A stretch of 64,000 nt of DNA from the NCBI GenBank assembly GCA_963969345.1, contig OZ017767.1:5918739-5982738 (forward strand), given 5' to 3'. The notes under the pieces were generated by a model. That model saw nothing but the letters and a program-made list of their open reading frames with translations, made no database searches and was not told where the DNA came from. Source of the stretch: Turbatrix aceti (Eukaryota; Nematoda; Chromadorea; Rhabditida; Panagrolaimidae). Shown here piece by piece: positions 45,766 through 56,445 of the stretch; within the stretch, counting starts at the first letter, position 1, and the number at the start of each line of letters is the position of its first letter. The translations under genes and the position numbers were made by a program.

Positions 45766-45934
45766 TTTATTTATTATTTATTACCTGTCCCCTCACCTGC
45801 CCCCTGTTCCTCCCTACAAGCTTGCACCTCAACTTGTAACCCTAACTTATTGACTGACTGCCATTTTGAATCACATCTCATGCATGACGCATAAAAAAAT
45901 CATATTGCTCGGCTTTGGATCGATTTTAGGGCGG

Positions 45935-46175
45935 ACTCGGGCGAAATCGAGAATTGAGAGTCGGAGTCGCTGTTTTTGTTCAAAAAAGTTGACTCCGAAG
46001 AATTGCGACTCTTTTGAAGAAAATGTACCTTTTTTTTGGGTAAAATTCACTATTTTTATCAATTTTGAGTATTTTTTGGTCGAATGGGATCCAAATGTTG
46101 GTCAAAATGAGTTGATTCTGAGTCAAAGGTCGAGTAAATTTTTCCCCAAGTTAAAACCCTATTTTAGGCTCGATT
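45935..46175. repeat. Family-A dispersed repeat copy, downstream of the ground-like gene
   Basis: Carries GAGAGTCGGAGTCGCTG, GTTGACTCCGAAGAATTGCG, TTTGAAGAAAATGTACCTTT, GTAAAATTCACTATTTTTAT and TTGGTCAAAATGAGTTGATT, in the same orientation as the 20130 and 31046 copies. Confidence 0.75.
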
Positions 46176-46272
46176 CCAATCAATTCGCTATTTATGAGAA
46201 GGCGAGACATGGCTAGAAGAATATAACAAAACCAAGTTGAGCACGATACCAACGCAGGCAGGCAGTACTCAC

Positions 46273-48550
46273 TCACTTGTGGTGGTAGAAGGCAACGGCG
46301 TAGACATCCATCATGTTGTGACCAGTTTTTCCAGTTTTGATATGGTTGGCGCCGGCGTTGAACTCAGCCCAGAAGTCGTACGACGTCTTGGCAGCGAGAT
46401 GGGCATCGACAGAGTGACCGAGCTTGTGGAGCTTGACCTGGTTGAGGTCCCGGATGTCTTCGTCGCTGACGAACGCGCCGGCAGCGTCGGTTGGGCCGTC
46501 CTGGCCGTCGGTGCCGAGCGCGATGATGCCGATGGTCGGCGACGCAGAGGGGTGGTGGCGGTGGCGTTCGATGGCATTTCTCAGGAAAGACAGGGCAACT
46601 TCCTGGTTTCGGCCGCCGTGGGCTTCTTTCAGGTTGCTCCCAGCCGGAAAGGTGACAGTTGTTTCGCCAGCGTAAATGTTTAGACTCCACTTGTCGGCTT
46701 GCGAGTCGTACTGATTCGTCGCGACTTCAAAGAATTGAGCGCCAGCGTCGGTGGCATCGCCGGTAAAGGTGGTGGACGAAATGCCGCAGGCAATAAAGGG
46801 CTCATCGGGGCCTGGAGTGTAGTGGTTGGCAAAGTAGTCGAGAATGGCATGCGTCAGCAGACGGTTGCTCGCGATGACAAAGTTCTTCGTCTGATCGTCG
46901 GGGTGAAGAGTCGACGTCGGAGGCGGCGGGGGATTTTCCAGAGCCTGGAGGACGGAAGCTGGCACGTCGTCGACCAGACGCCGGACAATGTGAAGCGCGG
47001 GTTCCGTGCGTTTGCCCGTGGCTTCGGGCAGGACGGTGGGGCCGCTGGCGATGAGCTCGATCGGATCCCCGACGATATCTGAGATGATGAGGGAAACCGA
47101 CTGAAATTTTTTGTTTGTTTATTTGTTTTTTGAATTGTTCATGCGATCAGTGGGGTTTTTTGTAGCTTCCTCAGCCTCAGCTGAGTCGGATGACGCAAGC
47201 AAGCATCTTCAACCCGTTAGAAACCGCCGAAGATCAACAGCGTGCTAATCGTAAGAAAAAGCAGCAACCGACGACGCCATATTTTTTTTTGTCCGGATGA
47301 CAAAAAAAAGACAAACAAATGCGTTGTTCTGTTTCCCCGGTGCTGTGTGGTGTGGTTTGGTGCATGCAAACAACAAAAAATCGACACATATTTTTTTTGC
47401 CAGGCCGGACGCACCACCAAAGAAGCATCATCATCATCAGCATAGCGGGCGGAATCAAATCAACCGAAGGATTCCCGGTCCCGGTCGCTGTGTTCTATGA
47501 TACGCTCTATCACACATGTTTTTCTGTGAAGGTCTTCGCACAGCGCAGGCAGCCCCGGTGGCCGCAGAACGAACACAACACCATCAATAGCGATGATGGA
47601 AACAAAAAAAAAAGCAGTGCTACCAGCGGCGTCTGTCGTAGACATTTTTAATTAGTTGCAATGGACAGCCGAGAGCGGTGTGGCGAGTTCGTCCCGGTCA
47701 ATCGAACAAAAGAAGAAAAAGTTAATGGGGCAAACGACACTCGCAGCAGCCGACCCAAAAGCCCAAATTTATGGTTGCCAAAACGAACGAAAGCTTGAAA
47801 AACTCACGTGTCCCTTGACGGCGGCGGCAAGACGGCCTCCCTTGACGCGCGATAAGGCGATTCGAACCGTATTGAGCTCCTGGATCGTCGCCCCACCCTG
47901 GGCGAGAGCTTTGATGACCTGGGTCTTCTCCGCGAGCGACACGCCTTCCACGGGATCGGGCAGGAGTGCCGAGCCTCCTCCTGAAAATCGCACACCCTTG
48001 AAAACATCCAGAAATCACCTGTGCTCACCTGAGACAAGGAAAATCACGAAATCGCTTTCCGTGAGGCCTTCGACGTATTTCCGGATCTTGGACGCTGTTT
48101 CGACAGCTGCGGCATCGGGCAGGTTGTGTTCAGCGCCGGGGAAAAACTGGATGACAGATTTCTCAGGAATGACGGTGCCGACAGGGACGGAAGCGATTCC
48201 ACCTGTCAGCCGGGATCCCAGAATGGCTTCTGCTCCGGCGACCATCGACGCCGCGGCTTTGCCGAACGCGATGAGATGAATGCCGCCGCCGTGGCGAAGA
48301 GGAAACGCGTAGTGGTGCTCGGCGTCGTGGAGGTTCTTCGGATGCCTGACGTAGAGCGTGTTCGCGTTGTCATCGAAGCGCAGCGCCTGCAAGGAACAAT
48401 TCATTCGACGTGGCATGTTCCGGGAAGAATAGTGACGTAACAGATCTTTCAACCAACCTTCTTGACACACCCGTGTGGCGAGAGTTCATCGAGGGCAAAG
48501 CGCACGGCATTCAGAAAGCTCGAACACACTTTTGGAAAGCTGAAATCCAT
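46273..48550 (-). CDS. GLYCTK: Glycerate kinase (GLYCTK, MOFRL family)
   Basis: Exons are 48458-48550, 48029-48386, 47808-47980 and 46273-47100; 483 residues. It phosphorylates D-glycerate to 2-phosphoglycerate in serine and fructose breakdown. Landmarks: IHLIAFGKAAASMVAGAE, FFPGAEHNLPDAAAVE, VSGGGSALLPDPVEGVSL, GATIQELNTVRIALSRVKGG, LIISDIVGDPIELIASGPTV, NLKEAHGGRNQEVALSFL, and the MOFRL signature ALGTDGQDGPTDAAGAFV. The two-domain architecture is complete and the length is near the family norm. No mitochondrial leader is obvious. It converges on the ground-like gene. All donors are GT with usable context; that of exon 1 (GTTGGT) is weak. Confidence 0.94.
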
Positions 48551-49368
48551 GATCGACCGATTGTGGCGCTGTGTGCTTTCTTTCACTTACGAGTGCTTCA
48601 TTGTCGTGGCGGAAAAAGGGGAGCAGAGAGGAGAGGCCAACCACCGCAGTAAGCTCACTATCGGACGCGACGATCGCCCGACAAAAAAAGAGAGAAAACA
48701 CGCGAGAAAAAAGCGCAGCGCTAGCGGCCACCGAAGAACAACGAGCGGGCAAGCAACGTGCAGCAGCGCAGAGAACGCGCTCACATCAGTCACCACCGTG
48801 GGGCCCGGTTGCGTGCGTCGGGTGGGTGTCGTCATCGTCCATGCAGGCAGGCTGTGCGCAATCCACCCGCCGCCCTCCTGACCGGCAATCAGGAAACAGG
48901 AGGAGACGGGAATATCCAAACAGAATGGATTTTTATTCATCGGGTATTTATTTTTTTCCCGGGTTTTTTTCTAGAAGCACCAAAATCTGGCAAATACTCG
49001 TTTCTCAAAAATATTGTTTTCCTTGCAAAAAAATTGTCCAACACAAATGTTCTCTGTCGTGTTTTGGTGGAATCCGGAAATTAAACGGCCCTGCATTGTC
49101 GTCCACTGCCGGATATTTACCACCCGGCTGGTTGGCGTTGAGGTGCAGGCATTGATCGACTACTACCGACTAGCAAGACGAACGAACCACCGCAGTGCAG
49201 CATTTTTTTCCTGCACACTCTGAAAAAATGAAAAAAATTGCTGGCGCCAGAGATCATCGGCGGAAGCATGAGAAAAAATCCCAATCCACCCAGTAATACA
49301 GTTTCTACATCAGACAATTCCCATTTATCAACTGGCAAACTAATTAATTCACATGACAAGAAAGATGA
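48551..49368. other. Spacer between GLYCTK and the MSP pair
   Basis: No exon is recognised. It holds the GLYCTK upstream region (GC-rich to about 48900) and AT-rich DNA to 49240. Confidence 0.5.
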
Positions 49369-49802
49369 TCAAGGGTTGTACTCGATAGGGAGGTTCTTGC
49401 GGCGGACCATTCCGTCACCCTGGAACCATTCACGGCGGAACTGCTTGGCGGCTCCGTCGGGGGTGTTGGTCCATTCAACGGTGATACGGTCGTTGTTGGT
49501 ATCTTCCGAGCCGAACTGGAAGGCGTCGCAGGAGACAGCGACGAGGACGGATTCCTTGGGGTCCAGGACACCGCACGGGGGGTCGACTCCGAGACGCTTC
49601 ATGTTGGTCGTCTTGAACGCCCATCCGATACGACGGCCACCAGAGTTGATCACCTGAAACCAATGGACAGGTGTGGGGTGGTCAGAAGTCACCTGGAACT
49701 CACTTTGATGTGGTAGGTGTGCTTGTCGTCGTAGGGCGCGTTGAAGACAACCTTGGCGTTGGGCTGGGTGGTGATGTCACCGGGAGGGATGGACTGGGCC
49801 AT
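49369..49802 (-). CDS. msp: Major sperm protein, copy A
   Basis: Exons are 49704-49802 and 49369-49653; 127 residues, the standard MSP length. The whole immunoglobulin-like MSP fold is present: [94 protein letters not shown] and YNP at the end. MSP is the cytoskeletal protein that drives crawling of nematode sperm and is also released as an oocyte maturation signal. The single intron splits the gene after codon 33, as in copy B. Copy A differs from copy B at about five residues (for example SIPP/SVPP, FQFGSED/FNFGAED). Confidence 0.97.
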
Positions 49803-49893
49803 GGCGGAAGAGAAGGGGAGAAAAAAGGAAGCCGAAGAAGAACAGACGACTCCAGGAACTGGACGCTGATGTCTTGGACGCCGAAAAAATTGC

Positions 49894-49901
49894 TTTTATC
49901 C
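49894..49901 (-). promoter_or_regulatory. TATA/GATA-like site of MSP copy A
   Basis: On the minus strand it reads TGGATAAAAGC, about 92 bases upstream of the ATG. It combines a TATA-like core with a GATA core. The spacing equals that of the TATA box in copy B. Confidence 0.5.
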
Positions 49902-50403
49902 ACTTTTCGAGATTTTTTTGCATGTTAATTCTAGACACCGTTTGAACTGGATTTCCAGTCGTGAATCCAAATGAAAAGATGCTTCGTCATCAGATTTGGT
50001 TCATAGAATGCAAAAAAAATATTTTTGGAATATTCATTGTTGCGATTTTTGTATTGCTTCGAATGTGAGCGAATATCGGCAAAACTTGGTTCATAATGCA
50101 TGCTTTCAAATTTTTTGGCAGTTCTAATATTTGCGGCTGTGATTTTTTTTGGGATGTCCACTCTGCCTGGAAAAACATAAATTAGGGAGTTGAACGAAAT
50201 TTGGATCCGTTCACTTGTTCTTATATGAGTTCTGTGCAACGAAATTCCCATACATAGTCTCGTAAGATGGCTTGCATTTCCGTTTCATCGAACCTCGCTT
50301 TGCTTCGTACTTTTCAGCAACCCTCCCGCCAACGTTTCAATTTTTCTATATTTTTATTTTATTTTTTTTCGCTTATACATGGCACAATGGATAGTTCGAT
50401 TGA

Positions 50404-50837
50404 TTAAGGGTTGTACTCGATAGGGAGGTTCTTGCGGCGGACCATACCGTCACCCTGGAACCATTCGCGACGGAACTGCTTGGCGGCTCCGTCGGGAGTG
50501 TTTGTCCACTCAATGGTGATACGGTCGTTGTTCGTGTCTTCGGCTCCGAAGTTGAAAGCGTCGCAGGAGACGGCAACGAGAACGGATTCCTTGGGGTCCA
50601 GGACACCGCACGGGGGATCGACGCCGAGACGCTTCATGTTGGTCGTCTTGAACGCCCATCCGATACGACGGCCACCAGAGTTGATCACCTAAAACCAATG
50701 GACAGGTGTGGGGTGGTCAGAAGTCACCTGGAACTCACCTTGATGTGGTAGGTGTGCTTGTCGTCGTAGGGCGCGTTGAAGACGACCTTGGCGTTGGGCT
50801 GGGTGGTGATGTCACCGGGAGGCACGGACTGGGCCAT
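50404..50837 (-). CDS. msp: Major sperm protein, copy B
   Basis: Exons are 50739-50837 and 50404-50688; 127 residues with the complete MSP fold as in copy A. The intron is at the same codon and of nearly the same length and sequence, and both genes have the same strand and lie about 1 kb apart, so they are a recent tandem duplication or are kept alike by gene conversion. It stops with TAA where copy A uses TGA. It should be expressed in the male germline, as MSP genes usually are. A TATATAAAA sequence lies about 93 bases upstream. Confidence 0.97.
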
Positions 50838-50929
50838 GACGAAAAAAGCCGAACAAAGAAGAAAAAAAAGGAGGAAGAAAAAAACGCGAAACCCGAAGGA
50901 AACGATGACTGTTGCAAAGTTGTTCTGCG

Positions 50930-50938
50930 TTTTATATA
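50930..50938 (-). promoter_or_regulatory. TATA box of MSP copy B
   Basis: TATATAAAA on the minus strand, about 93 bases before the ATG. Confidence 0.55.
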
Positions 50939-51222
50939 CTTTTTGAAGCGCGCATGGTAATTCTCAGTTAATTTTGAATAATATTTTGCATTTTTTGTGT
51001 CAAGTGAGAAAAATAGCTGATGATCACGATTAAATCTGTCAGCGGAACAGACGTGTCTTACGTGGGGTCACCGCTGTTCAAATAAGGAAACGGACGGTTG
51101 TTTGCATTCATCATGATACACCCAGTTCACCTGGGATTCTTTAATAATTGTTACCAGGTGCACAAACCCGAGCCTCTTTCCTTCCTGGCACTGTTACACT
51201 CACCAGGAAGGAAAATGGTATC

Positions 51223-51230
51223 TATAAAAG
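51223..51230 (+). promoter_or_regulatory. TATA box of the Gly/Pro-rich peptide gene
   Basis: TATAAAAG, about 50-57 bases before the ATG at 51280; initiation about 30 bases downstream would skip the ATG at 51247. Confidence 0.55.
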
Positions 51231-51279
51231 CTCGCTCAATGATGCAATGAAGCCATACAATCACAATCATTCTCTCATC

Positions 51280-51537
51280 ATGAACTACATCACGGTCATC
51301 TTTCTGGCTTCTCTCCTTCTCGTCTGCGTCGCCGGTGCCCGTCCGTCTGGTCCTCCTCCCTCGGGCCCTCCGCCGTCCGGTGCTCCTGGTGGCCTCGGCG
51401 GCCGTCAAGGTGGTCGCGGTGGTCGTGGCGGACAGGGTGGACGCGGCGGACGTGGACCCCGACCCTCCGGACCCCCTCCTTCGGGAGCACCTCCCTCGAG
51501 CCAGTCTGACCTCTCTTCCGTCCTCCAGTTCAACTGA
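51280..51537 (+). CDS. Small secreted Gly/Pro/Arg-rich peptide
   Basis: A single exon of 85 residues. The signal peptide is residues 1-18 (MNYITVIFLASLLLVCVA). The mature part has three GPPPSG-type repeats, a GGRGGRGGQGG tract with Arg every third residue, a second PSGPPPSGAPP block and a Ser/Leu tail. There is no cysteine. The composition resembles Gly-rich nematode peptides of the epidermis, including antimicrobial-type ones, but there is no specific family match. An in-frame ATG at 51247 would add 11 residues; it lies too close to the TATA box to be favoured. A poly(A) signal follows at 51601. Confidence 0.72.
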   Translation: MNYITVIFLASLLLVCVAGARPSGPPPSGPPPSGAPGGLGGRQGGRGGRGGQGGRGGRGPRPSGPPPSGAPPSSQSDLSSVLQFN

Positions 51538-51600
51538 AGTGACAAGAATTTGATCCGGTGAGGCGTCATTTGCCTCTGATGTTTTTTTTTTGCGTTTTGA

Positions 51601-51606
51601 AATAAA
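51601..51606 (+). terminator. Poly(A) signal AATAAA
   Basis: AATAAA, 63 bases after the stop of the Gly/Pro-rich peptide gene. Confidence 0.6.
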
Positions 51607-51684
51607 TCCACGACATAAAGTTTTTTTATTCAAACGAACGCGTGTACCAACACTGGGGTATGGCAGTCGGGAATTACGACTCAC

Positions 51685-52234
51685 TCAGTTGTCAAATGCA
51701 GAAGCATAGGTATCGGCAAGCTCCTGGTTTACATTTCTGCGGTTGTGCTTCGCGTGGCGCTTGGAAACAATGAGTTCGCGTTCTTCCTTTGCAAAAATAG
51801 TCTCGAGGTTGAGGATTCCGATATCAAAGATCCTCTTTGGCTCCTGAGCGTCGTAGACGTAGTTGTTGGGGATCTGGAACTTGACCTTGCGCGAGCCAGG
51901 CTTGATGCCGTCCTGAAAAAAAAAACAATTCCATCAACACTCGAATCACTTTTCCCGCTCGTCAACGAACATTGCAGTCGTGGTAGACCTTGAAGATGGC
52001 GTCAATGTTGGTCAGCTCGGCAGTGCCGCCCTTGAGGTTGAACTCGCCGTTGGCGTTGGTGTATCCCTGGTCGAGGAGGTCATCCGGGTCGGGACCGCTG
52101 TCTTCGTCCCAGAGCTTGACGCGGACGTTTTTCGCGGGCGCAGAGCCGCAGAGCAGCTTGCCCTTGATGCCGACCGACTGGTGGCGGAGAGCGACGGCGG
52201 CGCCGAAGAGAGCGAGGAGCAGAAGAGTCTTCAT
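51685..52234 (-). CDS. Transthyretin-like (TTR) family protein 1
   Basis: Exons are 51971-52234 and 51685-51912; 163 residues. Signal peptide 1-15 (MKTLLLLALFGAAVA). The nematode TTR-like fold follows: SVGIKGKLLCGSAPAKNVRV, KLWDEDSGPDPDDLLDQGYT, NGEFNLKGGTAELTNIDAIF, KVYHDCNDGIKPGSRKV and KFQIPNNYVYDAQEPKRIFD. Two cysteines (in LLCG and HDCN) can form the conserved disulfide. This family is secreted and specific to nematodes; members bridge cell-corpse engulfment or act extracellularly, mostly with unknown ligands. Copy 1 has a longer basic tail (KRHAKHNRRNVN) than copy 2. It is in tandem with the gene at 52558. Confidence 0.93.
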
Positions 52235-52557
52235 CGGAGGCTAAGAGGCTTCTGAAAAAAAACCCACGCTAAGCGGCTCTTTAAGAACAAGGTATGCTTT
52301 GGATCGCAATGGCCGAGGCTTATCAGGGCGCGCTATCGCGTCCCACCCGCTCCTCCCCGTGTTGTTCCCGAGACCGGCATTATCAGTTGTTTACGACCCA
52401 GTCAGCCCCCCAATCGCAACGTGAAAACTCAATTTACTTCGTCAGAAGCAAAACAATCAGACAAAGTTGTTGACAGGTGAGGACAGAAAAAATTAATGGT
52501 AGCTTAGATCAAAAGTCGCTGACGTTGATCCGTCTGCCGAAGATTGACTCACTCAAA

Positions 52558-53099
52558 TCAGAGCAAATCACGCTCTTCGCCGGGGAAAACTAAAAACAAG
52601 GGTGATTAATGCAAGCGTGATTAATCGCTGTCGGATAACTCACCTGTCTCGAGATTGAGCACGCCAATGTCAAAGAGCTTGGCGGGCACGCCGCCGTTGG
52701 TGATGTAGTCGGACGGGACTCGGAACTTGATCTTGCGCTGGCCGGGCTGAAAAAAATTAGCATGTTTAATAATTTTCAATTTTGATTAAAAAAAAGGCTA
52801 TCACAGACCATGATGCCATCGTTGCAGTCGTGGTAGACCTTGAAGACAGGATCGATGGTCGTCAGTTCGCGGGTGGCACCCTTGACTTCGAAAGTGCCGT
52901 CGGTGTTTGTGAACTTGGCATCCAACTCGTCGTCTGGGTCGGGTCCTTCATCCTCGTCCCAGATTTTGACCTGAACACCGGCAGCGGGTTTATCGCCACA
53001 CAGCAGCTTGCCCTTGACGCCGACGGCCTGAAGGCGCATGCCGAGGGAGAAGCCGAAGAGGGCCAGCAGAACGAGGAGACTGTACTTTGATCGGAACAT
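52558..53099 (-). CDS. Transthyretin-like (TTR) family protein 2
   Basis: Exons are 52809-53099, 52644-52746 and 52558-52589; 141 residues. Signal peptide 1-20, then AVGVKGKLLCGDKPAAGVQV, KIWDEDEGPDPDDELDAKFT, GATRELTTIDPVFKVYHDCN and PGQRKIKFRVPSDYI. It shares the family core with copy 1 but has three exons; the first donor is GTCTGT and lies four codons later in the alignment. The tail is short (VFPGEERDLL). An acceptor TTTCAG directly before the ATG suggests trans-splicing. Confidence 0.92.
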
Positions 53100-54156
53100 C
53101 TGAAATCTCGAAAAAATTGGCATTGGGAAAATTAGACGCGAAAAAAATGTGCGAACTGTGCACAAGAACAAATTGAACACATTCACCGCCCTTCGAAGAG
53201 GCGAAGAAACAAGGTATATCGTTTTTTTTTTATTTGCTTCTATCCTGAGGCCCGACCCACCCAACTTTTGCTTTTTGACGCCGTTTTTTGAGCAGAATAT
53301 ACAGAAAGTCTTAAAATGGCATAACGCATCTGAAATGACTCGAATTTTAAAGGTTCAACAGATTTTGGGAAATTTTGAACCTTTAAAAATTGAATTAGGG
53401 TTTTTTTGATTTTCTGGCGTATTTTTGATCTTTTACATAAGAAAATTTGTTTTCAAATTTTTTTCAGTTAGTCATGCCGATAAACAATTTTTGAAGTGTT
53501 TTGATAAAAAAAAATCAAATCTTTGGACCCTGTCCAGTCTCCCTGGCGCCTCGGGTGACAAAAATTTTTTTATAAAGTACGTAGGCAATTTTTTAAAACT
53601 AGCTCCGTGACAAAAAGCAAGGTGAAGGAGCATGTTGTGTGTATGTTGCCCGAAGAAGCTGTCATCCATCCAATCAGGGGAGGTGATAACAAACGGCCCG
53701 AATCAGGTCTCCGGGCCTCGTCGGAGTGCTCTGTCATCATCATCAAGCAAAAGCCATCCATCGTAAACAAGCAATTTATTTTCGTTTCCCGGCAGGCATG
53801 TTATGCTGACAGATATGTCTTGATGCAATTTTTGAGTGCGTTATCACATTACACTTTCCTTTCTGAACTCCGTCCAGGTAGCAATCAAATCACCTGACTA
53901 CGATACTTTTTGTTTGTTTGCATTTTGTACTCCATGAACTGATGTGAGAAAAAAACTCTGGACTGCCATTTTCGCCTCGGGAATCACCGGTAAAGAAAAC
54001 AGCGGATTGCATCGTTTTTTTTTTCTCATAAGAAAAAGCATGGTTGTCTAATTCAAGTTTTGATTCTTACACTACGCAAAGTGCAGCCACGTGAAAATCG
54101 ATGCGATGTTATCAGTGTCATCGGAATAGACAATTTAACCGATTTTCGTCTAATAA
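53100..54156. other. Spacer between the TTR pair and gluconokinase
   Basis: No exon is recognised. A 14-base inverted pair (TTTTAAAGGTTCAA / TTGAACCTTTAAAA) lies at 53345-53390 and could form a small hairpin. Confidence 0.5.
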
Positions 54157-54730
54157 ATGTCTGCGTTGCCAACGTTTATCGTCATCGGCGGCGTTTGTGG
54201 CTGCGGAAAGTCGACCATCGGTCAGGCACTCGCCGAAGCGCTTCCCGGCTACGAATACATCGATGGCGACGCGTTCCACCCGCCATCCAACGTCGCGAAG
54301 ATGAGCCAGGGAATTCCGCTCAACGGTTCGAGTTTCATCGAATTTACCGTTAAAATCCCCAAAATCCGTTCAATTTTCAGACGACGATCGAGCTGGGTGG
54401 CTGCGTACGATAGCTTCCCTCGGTCAACCCGACAAAAAACGAATCGTCGCGTGTTCTGCCCTCAAAAAAGCGGCACGTGATGTTTTACGCAACGAATCGC
54501 CGAGTGGGCCTTCTGGCACGAGAATTTTCATTCTCTTGCTGCCAGAATCAACTCTCAAGCAACGGCTGAACTCGAGGAAAGGCCACTTCGCCAAGTCCGA
54601 TCTCCTCAAATCGCAGCTCGAAACGCTGCAGATCCCTGAAGCTGACGAACACGGCGCCCATGCCATCGACGGCACTGGAGACACTTCAGAAGTTGTAAAC
54701 AGAATCATCAGTAGTTTGAAAAGCGATTAG
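54157..54730 (+). CDS. IDNK: Gluconokinase
   Basis: Exons are 54157-54325 and 54381-54730; 172 residues, typical of the family. It phosphorylates gluconate to 6-phosphogluconate for the pentose phosphate pathway. The Walker A motif is GGVCGCGKSTIG, then YIDGDAFHPPSNVAKMSQGI with the substrate-binding Asp/His, PLNDDDRAGWL, the VACSALKKAARD block, and RLNSRKGHFAKSDLLKSQLE in the lid. The first Cys of the P-loop (GVCGCGKS) is a little unusual; Ser or Met is commoner. The donor GTTCGA is weak, but the join restores the canonical PLxDxDR motif. Confidence 0.93.
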
Positions 54731-55044
54731 AAGCCTAAATTAGGTATACGTATTGTGTGAAATGAAGAAAACAGATTTCGGTCAGACGGACAAATAAAAC
54801 AGTGGCGGCGAAACGCGAAAAACGGTAAAACAGAACGAAAAAATAGTGAAATTAACATTTATAACATTTTAAATTTGAGAAAAAGCGGGCGAACGCGACA
54901 GTATGCTCAATATGGTCTTGAAACGAAATTAGAATGCATAGGGCAGAGTATTGTTTCAAACGTCGTCATTTGTCTGTTACTCGAGTTCTTCGGTGTCTCA
55001 TTTTGTACTCCTGTCCCGCGCGACGTTACCTCATTTGCAGTGAA

Positions 55045-55514
55045 ATGGATGACGATCACGAAGACAGCTACCCGAACAATATTGTAGCCTTTTACATGGT
55101 TTGAATTTACTTTCTGAGTTTGAGAACGAATATTAGTGGAAAGTTTTAGGGAAATGCCATTGACAAGCTTCGCACGTACCGCAATGTCGATAAAGAGCTT
55201 GAAAATGCTCCGCAGGGCGAAGTCGTCATCGAGATGAAAAGCGCGGATTACGAGTATCTTCTGGTATGTTTTTAGGCCTTTTTTGGGACTCGGGGCACTT
55301 TTTGACGGTTTTTCAGAGCGGTGAAGCACCGAAGGACTACATAATCAGATCCGATAATCACTTGGACTTCAAAAACACGGATAAGGTGACGATCTACATC
55401 CGGAGCAAGCCGAAGCCTGAAAACGACGAAAACCAGTCTCCGGAATCACCCGGCTACAAGGTCAAGAATTCTCGAAACGACAGTCCTCGTCCCCCGCTTC
55501 GTTCGACCCATTGA
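55045..55514 (+). CDS. Unrecognised 121-residue protein, three exons
   Basis: Exons are 55045-55098, 55150-55263 and 55317-55514. A CATTTGCAG acceptor four bases before the ATG fits trans-splicing. The N-terminus is acidic (MDDDHEDSYPNNIVAFYM), the middle has two probable strands and a helix (GNAIDKLRTYRNVDKELENA, VVIEMKSADYEYLL), then SDNHLDFKNTDKVTIYIRSK, and the tail is Pro/Ser-rich and likely disordered. There is no signal peptide, membrane span or catalytic motif. Splice phases and codon use support a real gene. It lies 315 bases downstream of gluconokinase on the same strand, with AATAAA near 54793 between. No function is assigned. Confidence 0.7.
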
Positions 55515-55592
55515 AAGTCTTCGGGATGTAATGTCAATGTTTTACCCATAAAAATAGACGATACTGTACATCCATGAACCCGGGACGGTAGG

Positions 55593-56126
55593 TCATTCGT
55601 CTTCGTCTTCGGCGCCGGTTCCGGTCCCACCACGACGTTGCATGAGCATGTCGCGTTCAAAATGCTCGCTGGTCATCTGTCCGAGGAGTCTCGTACAACC
55701 CGGATTGAAAACCGAGTAGGCGGATAGCTCGCCTTCCCTCCTCGAGCCGAGATTGAGGAACATGGCCAGGAGCAGCGAAAATAGGAGATAAACAAGACCG
55801 AATTGGGCGCTCGCTGCCAGAATCTGTCCTGCCAGCCAGAAGCACAGCGTCGACGCCCAACACTGAAACGGGTGCGCTGCACACCACTCTCGCCACTTCC
55901 GGAAGGGGTAGAAATTGAGCACGTCGATGGCAAAGAAGTCTACTCGGTTGAGTTCACGGGGTTGGGGAGGTTTCGGGCGGGCGGCTTCTTCGGCCTGGAA
56001 AAGTGGCCTGGTTGATGTAAAAGCAAAAAAAAAAAGTTGGCTCACCTCTTGTTTGGCCTTTTCAGCCTCGTATTCGGCCTGCTTTCTCCTACGGTACTCC
56101 TGGAGTCGCTCTTCGATTTTGTTCAT
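55593..56126 (-). CDS. SAYSD1: SAYSvFN-domain protein (SAYSD1)
   Basis: Exons are 56046-56126 and 55593-55994; 160 residues. The N-terminus is a charged helix (IEERLQEYRRRKQAEYEAEK). Two adjoining hydrophobic stretches (CWASTLCFWLAGQILAA, FGLVYLLFSLLLAMFLNL) form a membrane hairpin or span, and the signature ELSAYSVFNPGCTRLLGQMT follows, ending in an acidic tail. SAYSD1 is an ER-associated protein reported to sense UFMylated ribosomes at the translocon. An acceptor TTTTTTCAG just before the ATG suggests trans-splicing. It converges with the previous gene with only 78 bases between the stop codons. Confidence 0.9.
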   Translation of the reverse strand: MNKIEERLQEYRRRKQAEYEAEKAKQEVSQLFFFAFTSTRPLFQAEEAARPKPPQPRELNRVDFFAIDVLNFYPFRKWREWCAAHPFQCWASTLCFWLAGQILAASAQFGLVYLLFSLLLAMFLNLGSRREGELSAYSVFNPGCTRLLGQMTSEHFERDMLMQRRGGTGTGAEDEDE

Positions 56127-56445
56127 CGCTGAAAAAACTGTGACGCGTTGAATTTGTGTTAGTGAAGTTTTATGCAACATGCAAAATAAATAACAATTTA
56201 TAGTTCGGCACAACAATTACAGAAACGCATGTAATAGATCCCGAATCGGTTGTTTAAAAGTATAGCATCTGTTAAAAAAATCTGATGCCAGAAATCAAAC
56301 GCCTGTGGGTGTGAGTTGGCGTGGAACTTGAAAAATACGAAGTCAAATCACGGAATATCACGGAGAACACTTTGTTTGCATAGTGTTCCCTTTTTTTATA
56401 ACGTTCACGCATTTTTCATAACTTTCTGTTTTCTTCCAAAGAAAA

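Noticed and set aside
49931..50251. Minus-strand 106-codon frame between the two MSP genes
   Set aside because: AT-rich codon use unlike neighbouring exons, no similarity recognised, no splice or poly(A) context; chance opening is likelier.
53607..53897. Plus-strand 96-codon frame
   Set aside because: No similarity, no acceptor/donor structure, composition like the surrounding spacer.
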